NCBI GenBank assembly: GCA_903813345.2
Contig: CAIIXF020000007.1
Coordinates: forward strand, 7,755,730 to 7,819,729
DNA from: Owenia fusiformis
Taxonomy: Eukaryota; Annelida; Polychaeta; Sabellida; Oweniidae
Direction: 5' to 3'
DNA: 64,000 nucleotides
Shown one piece after another: positions 24,201 to 36,200 of the stretch. The notes under the pieces were generated by a model that ran no database searches, was not told where the DNA came from, and was given only the letters and a program-made list of their open reading frames with translations. The stretch's first letter is position 1, and the number at the start of each line of letters is the position of its first letter. The translations under genes were made by a program, and so were the position numbers.

Positions 24201-27200
24201 CGTACGTCTAAATCACCGAGCTTAAATAAGTAATAATCCGCTACTTAATGTCACTTTACAAATGAATCTACTAATATAGAAGCTATCAAGTGACATTGGT
24301 ATACAACTCTGCCCGCTACAATCAATCAGTAAAGAAAAATGCTATCATTAAATGAAAATAAATCACACTCGAAGATCTGTCCAATTGTTCTTTAAAGATA
24401 AATTATTGTAATTCAATATGTTTTATTGCGGCTATGTAGGGAGAAAGCAAACGTTAATAAGATAAAGGGGGTGGTTATTAAAGTAAACGAAGTCATGGGA
24501 TAAGGTAGAATACAATGCAAACATTCACAGATATAATTTCACATCTGACACCATGTAAACGTAAACGAGGTATTATTGTGTCAAAATTTAAATTAAAGTC
24601 TCTCTAGAGCCAGAAGTATCTTTTAAATGGTAATTATAGCACAATTATTACACTCATTGTGGACAGCATACTTATTTTTACATATATCACATCTAGTGTT
24701 ACGTAAAGCCAGTCTACCCAAACAAACCCCGTTGCGTTTATTTTTATGGATACTTTTCAATAAAAATGCAAAAAACTACATGGAAGGTCCATGGGGTATA
24801 TGTGCCTATATTGTCTTGCCCAAGTCTGTATTAACTTTTATTTATTTTGATTTTCAATTATATACAAAATAAAATTCAAAAAATAAAAAGACACAGCCTT
24901 GGGCAAGGCTAGTGCCTATATTGTAAGATAATAATTCCTTAAAATAAACCCAGATTTGTAAAATACGACTCACTTGTTATAAAGTAGGATATCTGGTCTC
25001 CAGATCTCATCGTATGGAATACGTATGACTTTTATGCCCCCATACTTGTCAGGGTTCCATGCTAACTTCCAGTCCACCCAGAACTACAAAATGAATTCAG
25101 TTGAATTTTATTTATCCACGCATGAAACAAGGGAGGACATTGTAAATATATTCGTAATGACTGACAGACTGATCAATGTAGCTGGTCAATTGACAAATGT
25201 AAGGGCCTTTACTTATCTAATAAAACTTAATTAAAATACCATAGATATGTGGTAATTTAACCTGTCCAGGGTGACATTTGTTCAATTCGGACGACTTTGT
25301 AGAGTCAAAAGGCTACATACTGCCGAGCAGAATAGAACATCTCTGAATTGAAGAAGGGCATTTCGTATTTTACTATTTTCCATTGAAGGAGGGTATGTTA
25401 TATTGAAGGGGTATATGTCTTATTGAAGGAGGATATTTTGTATAAGAGGAGGTTATTTCGTATTGAGGAGGATATTACAGGGTTCGTACACACCTGGAAA
25501 TGTCAGGGAAATACCCGTACCCCCCTTCTGGTTTTCCTTCGCTCGCAGTGATGCAAACCCCAAAAGATGCACCTCCTTGATACTTGTTGGCTATGCCCCT
25601 GTACATGTATGTTTACCTTTGGCCTTATGCAATGTAAAATATGTAATAAAAAAAATAAATGTATCAGGAATAAATTGGTGAATAAGAGTAGTTAAGTCAT
25701 GAGAAATGGTACTGAAGGAGAAACCCTAAATGTTTCAAAATAAGTCTTTTTGTCTTGAATAATACAGTTGTTTGAGACTTTTTAGAGGGCGCGCGAGTAA
25801 AATTAGATCTGGAAATTTCCTTTTTTGCCTGGAAATGTCAGGGAATTGTCAGGGAAATTCATTTTGAAAAAGGTGTACGAACCCTGTATTATGTATTGGA
25901 GGAAGGCATTTTGTACTTCATATTGAAGGAGGTTTCGTATTGGAGGAGGATACTTTATATTGGAGGATATTTCGTATTGAAGGAGGATATTCCGTATTAA
26001 AGGGGAATGTTTTTTTTTTATTGAAGGGAGACACTTTGAAAGAGAATATTTCAGACTGAGGAAAATGTTTATTTATAGCTAGTCAACCTACCTGATTCAA
26101 CCAACAGTTAGTTGTGATGATCTGATTCTTTTCATCCTGCAAACAGAAACAAAATATTATTCCGATTGTTAAGAACCATTTCTTGTGAGCCAATTACCAA
26201 GATGCTTGTGAGTAGTTCCGGTTTCACCACCAGGTGGCTAATTTGGGTCAGATAACATGGCAGGCGGAGAAACGTTCCTCTAAATTTGAATGATAGGTAG
26301 ATTCCGGAGATCAATTTTCATGTTATCATTTTGAGTTTGATAATTATATCCAATCTATCAGGGTGGAGTGACTTTTTCACATCCGCCCCTAGCATAGGAT
26401 TTGATCCTGTGGTTCAGATTAATAGGCTAAAGTAAAATAATTTGTTCTCGGTTCCAAGGCGGACCTGAAAATCAAGAGGGAGAGGGGGTTGGGGCAAAAA
26501 AATGTTGGGCCTCGAATCTCAAAAAATAGGGCCTCAATTACGGCTTCATGTGACTTGACTTGACTTGACATGCCACAGAAACTACAAACTGACACCAAGT
26601 GATCAGTCCTGACACAAAAACAACAATATGACAACATAAACTGACCTGACATCAATGTGTCCTAATGGCATCACATGAAATTATCAAACAACCTACGTTC
26701 TAATCTGTCCAAACCTTTTGGAAATCAGCGTTAAGGTATCGTAATATTGGAAGGAAAGTGTAAAATAATATTTGGTCTTCGATTGGGATCATCATTAATT
26801 CAGACGTACATATTGACAAAAGGCATTTATTTTTACGCTTTACGAAATGTTTTAATAGTACTCTCTATATCTAACTCAATTCAATTCAAATGTTTAATTT
26901 CAACAACTGCGTTATCCAGATACGAAACAGCGTAATCGTACTATTACACTTTTTGTATCTGTCTTACTGAACACATTACTATTATATTAGTGTTATTTTT
27001 CGGGGTATAAAATCTCTATTAATCGACCAAATAATTTCCCTTTTGACATTATATGCTTTTGTAAAAGCTGCAAGTGAAACGAGATAAATTCGGGGTCATG
27101 GTAGCTCGAGGTTGGTGGTTGGTATTATGAAATCCTATAGCAGTCAGTCAAACTGGGATGTTATCTGTTGTTTTCGGTTGAAAATTTCACTCGATACCTT

Positions 27201-30200
27201 TGTAATCACTTAGACATTAGCATCACTACGTTTCCAGGGGTTGATAGTCAAAGCAAGAACTTCAATTCCAAAACTTATAGATTTGGGTGGCTGTATGTGA
27301 GTGGTGGATCCCCTATATTACTTATAATATACAAATCATTCCTCTACAGGTGTGGCTGTTTACGGACAACCCACTTCTAAAATACATCTTAAGAACGGCT
27401 CTCATTCACACACATTAAATTATTACGACAAATCCATTTCCTTTTTATTCATCATATTTTATATTTGAAATTTATACCAATATGATTTAATATATGAAGT
27501 AAACAGCTAAAAGGTAACGTATACGATAAATGCACAAACAGTGCTTTGAAATGTTTTGTACTTATCCCTATTTTTGGAAGCACATCGTATATTTTTTTGC
27601 TACAGTGATGTCATGTTATAATTGTTATATATTAGTAATCAGTTAAAAGGGGGCGGAAAGGGTAGTGCTAAACGATATCCTACAAAATGTCAAATGTTTC
27701 TAATCAATCTCAGCAATCAGACACAGCATGAAAAGCTTAATACACTCAAAAATACAATACCTTATTGTCCTAATACCAATAGTAGAGAAAGTTATAAAAA
27801 CGAGATTTCAACAATTGGTGCTTTCAACTGGTGAGTACGAAAAGCAGCTTTCAAACGGTACCAAAGCCCATCGTTATAATGTACACATTTAAGCTCACTT
27901 GCTTGGTGCATTTTGAGCTTTGCCTTCCTGCATTCTTAAATATATTTCGAAATCAAGTCCATTGGACTGTTCTTCGTATTAAAAGCCATACAGGCTATTA
28001 TGATAAGACTTTCGAAGTAATTCTGCCATTGATCAAGTTACCGGGTAATTTTCTCTATTGTATCTACATTGATTTAAGTCCGACAATTGAGCGTAAGAAT
28101 ATCAACTTAGACTTCCAAATGAGACTCAGTAATTTACTGTTATCCAATCCTCTTTCCCCTCTTTATTTGTAAATTGAGGATTATTTTAATCTTTACATTA
28201 TCCTTTATTTGGTTACAGTCATGTTAACAATTACGTGAACGGTTAACTTGACTGTAGGGGCATCATTGTGAGCGATCGCAGTATTCTGTCCTAACCAGTT
28301 GGAAAACAGCGTGTGATCACTAGGCCTATCAGAACGAGGAACATCAGGACTGATGAGCAAGTCTATCATATTGATAAAAATCCTATAAACACTGATTATA
28401 AGAGCAGTAGATTAAGCAATCGTGGATATTTATAGCATACATATATATTTTGATGTTAGAGTTAAAAGGTCAATCAGTACAGATTAGCCTCTTCACTGAA
28501 ATTATCGGACGTTCTTGATTATTATCAGTTTCATTGAATTATCTGAATCCGTTTCCGATGAATATATGTACATCAGTGATACATAGTAAATTTTTACTAT
28601 ATATTATCATCGTGTATTTTATTTCTATATTTCTGTGTAGCTTTATGTAATTGGTTTATTATGTTTTCATCTTTCAAAGTGGGTAAAACAAACAGTAACA
28701 TGTGTGATGTCGGCGTTTTGATTGACATGGCTGTGAAATATTGAATATCCGTCAAACCGAATCGACAACGAGAAATCACAAAGTTAAACAACCTTCTGAA
28801 TATAGTGTTTTGAATTTTGATAGATGAAAAACAAATATTAATGTCAATGAACTTTTAAAACATGTTGCTTTGCACGTACATATTGTTTCTCCAGTTTCTT
28901 CTTTTATCATTCACGGTAAGTTAACTATATACCGAGGCCGAACTATAATATACGTGGGGGATGGTGTAACGACGCATTGATATGTACGTATATACTTTCT
29001 TTACAGTGGCACAAACAGAAAAGAAACACACTATCCAAAATATATCGCTATCAGCTACAATACAAAGCTCTTATAACGTGATTTTGCGATTTTCACAACA
29101 ATTTGATTTCAATTAACCTAGTTTTAAGGGTCCCCGGGGTGCCATATTTCGTTATAATGACTCGACGGGTTTCTCATTTCCCAATAATGTGAGGAGGCTA
29201 AGCAACCTTTGTACATGTTTTTACACGGCGTTGGCGTTCAATCATGTTATTTCATGTCATCAAAAGCACAGTCTATTGCTCTCTTACTATGACGTCATGA
29301 TATCAGTAGTTACAACAACCGATTTAAAAATTCTTAATCTACTATAGGTTCTTTTATAGGGACTAGGAACGTTGATTCTTTTAGTAATTTTTGAAGGGGA
29401 GTCTTTGTATATGTGTACGGGTAGGTGCAGTACTTATCGTAACTATAAAGGGATAGCTGACCCCTCTATTTTGTCTGCTAAACTTTTTGTTTTGGTATCC
29501 ACGATATCATTAGGACGTACACACGTTATGATCGTTATAACTCGGGTCTTTATATTATCCCTTAGATAGTACACATGATATAGCTGAGCTATAAAAATAA
29601 TCGGCAATTTGGTCCCAGAGATGAAATCTGCACTCGTTTCATCTTCCAGGAGCCCAATCAGTTTAATAACAATAACTCACTGCATGCATGCCTTCACTCA
29701 TTTCAGCCAATAAAATTTATAAATACATTAAGATGAATAATCGATGGCTTGTCTGTTTGTATAATACTCCTGATCATTTCTTTTGCCATATAAAATCATT
29801 GATATTACACTTGATAGGATTACAGCCTATCTTGTCATAATTTTGCTTTTCAATATCTCTGATCTTTCTTTATCGACACACTATAAAAATGGAAATCTGG
29901 CGATGACATGATGGGAATCGAAACCGGCCACGTTCACGTAGGAATGCACATTACTCTTTCTCCTTATGGCCTTATGGAAATACAATTCTCCTTATGGAAA
30001 AACATTGCAAAGTTAACTATATGGAGGATAGTGTAGCCACTTCAATGTGCTTGACAATTTGTAAGAGTTTGTCAGCGTTATTAAAGATGGTTATTGCTGG
30101 TCAGCGGCCCTGTCTTACCGTGACAAATGAACGTCCCCACGTATTATCAGGAGAGATAATCTAATATTTCTTACATTAATTACAGTTAGTTCTCTCATAA

Positions 30201-33200
30201 ATGACAAATATGGGATGCAAAATTAGAGCACATAATCAATTTGTCTTATCAAGTTTAACATTTAAATACTGTTATTATATCTGTCATATCTAAATTCTCT
30301 ATTGTATAATGAGAGTCCGTTCAATACATGGACGTGATACCACTATATTATCATTGGTATATATCATTGATACCCTTGACATTAGAATTGTCCTTTTGTG
30401 TTTTTATATTCTGAGTTATGTCTGACGTAAGATATCAAATATATATAGATTAATAAGTCTGCATATTTTATAAATTCACCATTTTGTTTTGAAATGCCGT
30501 TGGCGCTAGTTTTAAACGTGCTTTTGCAGTGAACAGGTTATCATGATATACAGCTACCCTCTTCATAATGTATTTATGATGGATTTAAGAACATGTCAAT
30601 CTCTGTCCCTCTAATACCTCAGTCACATCTGATACTATAATGGGCGTACGACTGACGTAGCTTCCCAAAATCGAGAGAAGTATGCAGCATATAGGGATAT
30701 ATAAGCACTTGCGATGGAGATTTTCTATTATTTATATATCGATTTTGTGAAGCTACGGCTGACGTACGCCCGCTGTAGAGTAAATATGACTGAGGCTAAA
30801 TAGTCTTGTATTTGAGCCTTTAATGCAAGGCTGTATTCTGATACTCATCACACCTTTCTGTTTTTCAACTAGAAAGGAACTGATAGAAGGCCATGGTTGC
30901 TCATGATGACAACAGGCAGCCAGCCACCATATGGGCAGAGCACTATTTAGTGCCAATTTGTTTTCCAAGTCTCATTCAAATTTGGCACATCTCGCGTTCC
31001 GCGATACTTTACGAGATCTCGACCTCTTTCTTGTCAAAAGGGAATCCATTTTAATTGAGTCAAGACTCTCAATGAATCAGATCCATAACTGAATAAATTT
31101 AGTTTGTATAAATTGTCCGATTGTTGGTTCCACAGCCCCTACTATATCGCTGGAAGAGGACTAAAAATCTCCCAAACTTTAGGTAAAGGGGACTATCATC
31201 GCGATAATCGCGTCCATTTTGTCCCGATCTTTGGAAGAGGAAATGACAGATACGAGAAGGAGTGGGTGACCGTGATAAATCAAAATGGTATTGTCCACAC
31301 CATGAAAAAGCATGACCTTCTAATAAGCGCTTATTTCTAGTTGAAAGAAGAAAGAGATGTGATGAGCATCAGAATGTATTGTCGATCAGAATACCCGCGG
31401 TCACCATGGCTTTCGCACCTGAGAAAGTATCAAACACCTGTAGGCATCGTATCCAGACGTTTAAGTTACTTTTTTAGATAGGAATTGTAACTTTTAATTT
31501 GATCTGACAGTAAAGATGCATCCTATTTTGTTGAAACACTTGTTCAAACAGAAAACATGTGTAAAATGTGGCAACGTATGTCAGGGATTGTTCAGGAGGC
31601 TAGGTATACTTGCAATGCAGAAAGCAGCAGAGATTCATGAAGAAAATTGTCCATCTGCTTTCTATAACAACACAAGGGTGAGTCTGCTGGGTGTCCTTAA
31701 TTTGTTTTTAACGTCTTATTTAAACGAATTTCAACCTCTCATACCTTATTCTACATATCTCCCGGAGTTTTATTAGATTATATTCTTCTTATACTTTTCG
31801 ATACTAATTATACTTTAGTCTACTAGATGATTTGATTGTCCCCATTCCTTATTTATACACCTCCGCCACTGAAAGTCAAAACGTTTGCTGATGAAGTATT
31901 ATTTGGTCATTCATTTTATCAATCCATATGGAAATTTAATAAACAAAGTAAAGAATAAGCTGACATAAAATTAGACATTTTCATTACGATGCAACCGATG
32001 ATGCTACGTGATTTCTATCAAGCAACAATTTTCTATTTCTCCGTCTCCCTTACAACCTTCTACCTTTCAACAGCGCTCTTTAGATGAGTAATCCCACTGA
32101 TGGCGAATGTCATCATCGGGATCATCGCTTCCATGACGTTGATAATGTAACTCACCAACAACCAACAATAACATTTATCAAATCATCGGACGCATTCAGA
32201 CATCTACCGCAATCTCCTTTACTCTTTCCTGGCTATGATTGTGATCAGCTAGCCAAAGGTGAATAAATGATGATCAAATTGTAACAAATAAATACGGTTT
32301 TGATTCCTGCATTTGATGTCCATCATGAGATAAAAATGCGTTTGGAAGATGAGAAAAAGATCGAGGAGGAATGTTGGATTTGGAAGTTGATATGCAGGTT
32401 AATGCATATCTCATAGGGTTAATAACTGCAACATATGCCAGCGTCCCACCAGATTATTACATATTTACCAGATACAGTTCTGCCTCACTGCTTTAAGCAA
32501 ACATTCCAACTCAAATTTCGATGAATTAATAATGAAATATGCATTCTATGAGAGGACCATCTTGAGTCAACATCACTACTCACATTTTAAAAAAGAAAAA
32601 TTTCATATTTCCAATCATATTGGAAATATAATTGGAGTAGTCAAGTCTTTCATTTCAATAAATCCAAAAAACCGATATAGACCACTATACCCATTGTGAT
32701 GATTGTTTCCCTATGTTATGTAATCTTAGATGTACACACGACTTGGAAATTCTAATTTTCGATTGTCTAAATAGCCTCGTGACCTATCTCAGTTAGCAGG
32801 CCTGATTAGAGAAACAGCTTCAAATCAAAGTAACTAGGCGATGGTTTAATTGCTCGGTAGAAAATAGTATTTTTCTCCTTAGCTATGGATCATGCTGTTG
32901 ATAAAACCCTTGCCTATGCTAAATAAAAAACTCGAGGCACTTTGGCACAAGATTATGTTGACCTGATTGGTGTATGACGTCTAATATTCGCAATTAATCG
33001 AAAGTGACGAATCCAGAAAGATTAAAAACTTTTAACACGAAAATCACATTACCAGGTGTTCGATTCAGGACACGTTTTAATCGCTCTGCTTCACCTGACG
33101 TTACATGGTAATCTGACATTCAATTACTCGACCCTACTTGCCACGTTTCAAAAAGCGTTTGTCATTATTCCTTTCTTGCAGAAAACACCACCCATGCATT

Positions 33201-36200
33201 AAATTCGATCATCAGTCAAAGCGAATTACTAGCCGTAGCGGTGAATTCTGAAGATTGATTCCAACCGGCATCCGATGATGATTCAACATTGGAAATCAAT
33301 GGAATTGTTTGACATAACCTTGAATACTAGCTGTCATTATCATTGTGATTACAGGGTGTCCGGAAAGTAAAGATACAAATGCTCTTATTTCAAGAGATTT
33401 ACATGTTATGCGATGAAATTGCTCCAGAATGTGGAATGACATTATAACAATATATCCTGCAACTGTCATGACTTTATAAGTTTCAAAATGAAAAAGTTAC
33501 GGTTGTTATAGTTACAGGAATCGAGGGTAAGTGGAGCAACGTCACAACCGTGTTCTACAAAATCTCTTTCCTGCTCATATGATCTTAGCACTCCACCTTC
33601 TATTCCTATATTATATCAAATTGTGTACCACAACAGCATAGGGATTGGTAATGTAACATTATTTGATCATTTCATATTACTACTATCATTGAATATCCAT
33701 TATTTTCCCCATTATCGATACATTATTGGTGCATCTTGACCGGCGATTCAAAGACCTGACAAAACCGCTGCTGTCCATCTCTCAGATTGCTGATAACATT
33801 GTCTTCCAGCTGAGTCTCATTTGTATGTTGAACTTTTAACAAATATTGCTTCCAAATGGTCATTAAGGCAGAAGTCTAAAGAGGCTTTATCGGGTTAATA
33901 TGGGAGATTGCATAGAAAGGTTTAATGTCAATACACTCAATGTAAGATTTGTTTTTTTGCTTTGTGAATTGGTGCATCGTGGAGATGCAATATTGACTTT
34001 CCTACTAATGGCCAAGGACCATTCTTCTAGGCACACGTATAATATTTCTTTCATTATACTGGTTAGTGACATTACATAGTTCTGATATGTAGCAATGACA
34101 TCATTATATAAAAGAAAATACTATGGCAGCAATAATACAGGGTGGTCAAAAAAAACGGCAACCCTAATTTTTCCTCATATCTTTGTCATTTTTGAAAATT
34201 TTGCCCTGATATTTGGCATACATGTACATCATTCAATTTCATACTAGACTGTGTAATTTCATGAACATTGGACTGATAGTCGCAATGTTACAGCACTTTA
34301 AACAAGGTGCCCCAGTTTTCCAATATCGTGCTGTAGGCAAACCTGCAAAGTTTTCCAAACCTATCAATGACATAACAGCATTCCTCAGCAAGTATGGCCT
34401 GAATGACACATGTGATCTTTATTTTGAGGTCCAATGTCCTTCTGGTGTTATTACCCTACACTCTGATCTTTGGGGTATCCCCACTGGTAAAGATTAAATG
34501 GGGCCATATCTGGGCTATGGGGTGCCCATTCATTGTCTGTTGTACTGCTGATAATCTGGTCATTGAAGTGGTCCCAAAGCCAATATTGTGCATCATTTGG
34601 TGTATGGGGTATGGTTCTGTCTTGTTGGAACCACTGTTTCTGCCTTTCAACCCCCTGGGTTCACCTAAAGTCCCCAGGAACTCCATGGGAATCACAAAAT
34701 AGAGTTTGATGTTAACAGTTATTGCATATCTGTTAGCATCATCAAAGGTAAAGGACCCTACCTTTTGAGAACACACTAAACTGTGCATCTGTCTGTGTGA
34801 AGGTGCCTCCCCACTACTTCATAAAGTGCTTGGCTCCCCAAGAATACATAATTGTTACAGTTTACCAGTGCATCAAGTTGGAAATTGTGTTCATTTGGAT
34901 AACAGACCAGCTCAGACAGCCCGAAAGTGGCCATCTGGGGTATGTTGCTTAAAATGCAGTAATATTGTGACTATCAGTCCGATGGTCATGAAATGTGGTA
35001 GGTTGGTAGGAAATTGAATGATGTACAAATGTGTAAAATATCAGGGAGTTATTTCTTAGAATGACAAAGATATTAGGAAAAACTAGGGTTGCCGTTTTTT
35101 TTGACCACCCTGTACAATGATGAACAAAACAAAACAAAGATAGAAAATACAACTAAAAACACTGTTTCAAATGGTTGTCTTTTAGCAATTTTTCACTTTT
35201 TAGCGTTGTTCTGGAACTGATCCGCATACCTCTCACATCCGTAACCATAACAACCGCAACTTGAACACATTTAGACTATATGTGATGAAAGTTGGTAGAT
35301 ATATTGTAATATTGTTCCTCTACAATCTGTAACAATTTCATTTAAAAAAATCAAAATTTCTTAAAATAAGAGTATTTGTATCTTTACTTTCCGGACACCC
35401 TGTATGTCATAAATTGACGAGCGTTTTAAGTGGATTTATCCATTTTAACGCATGCCCGTATCGAGGGAAGACCCATGCTCTTCGCCCCGGATTTTTCTCT
35501 TTTCCTGGATTGCATTTTCTTCAAAATGCATTTTAGGGGGTTTTGTGAATTTGGCGTGATGATTTACAAAATTGTCAGAGTACTAGTTTTTGTCATTTAC
35601 AAAATCAAAATTGGCATTTATGACCAAATTTTGAGCAAAGATCCACATATGACATTTGTATTTCTGTTGTAGAATTTCCTCACAACGAACACAAATATTC
35701 CAAAGACATGGACCTTCGAGCTTCTTTGAAAATGTAGAGCCTCTTAAATTAGAGCTGCCTTAAAAAGTTAGAGCCGATAAAGGTTTGTTATGGCTTAGAG
35801 TAACATGCATGAATACGCCTGAATACGTTATCGATGAGTATTTTATTACAGATGATTTTCCTGAATCTATCATGAGAGGGTGAGGGACACTGAGGGTTGA
35901 CACACGTTATTTTCCATTTTATCATTGAAGATATTTCTAACAAGGTTCAGTATGGATTACGATATGATCCAGTAGTTAACCTGTAATGCTAAAGATAATT
36001 GCGTACTGAGTGTCAGTTTATCTTCTGTTCTTATTTTGACACGTTTGACCTTATTAAACCACCAATATAGCAAGTTGTTTGAATTTACTTAGGCTACGAT
36101 CAATTCCATCAGAAGTGAATCTTTGTATTGACTGATTAAAAATCTATTTTTGGACCTTTTTCGAGACATTTCATCAATTCTACATTGATAAACCCAGTGT

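Larger units (their letters stand above)
15587..24973 (-). other. nAChR intron 4
   Basis: A 9.4-kb intron containing a purine-rich stretch (15740-16015), a two-copy 3.5-kb tandem duplication (16605-23720), a SINE (23721-23830) and a 13-bp-TSD inverted-repeat element (24815-24911). No additional exon with flanking splice sites was recognised. Confidence 0.9.
25084..26091 (-). other. nAChR intron 3
   Basis: 1008 bp. About half is a minisatellite of 'attgaaggaggatatttcgt' units (about 25370-25476 and 25890-26060) split by a 409-bp TIR element (25478-25886). Confidence 0.93.

Noticed and set aside
34456-34788. 110-codon minus-strand frame and 99-codon + strand frame in the inner mariner-type element
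   Set aside because: They are out of register with the recognisable transposase motifs or on the opposite strand; treated as shadows of the decayed transposase.
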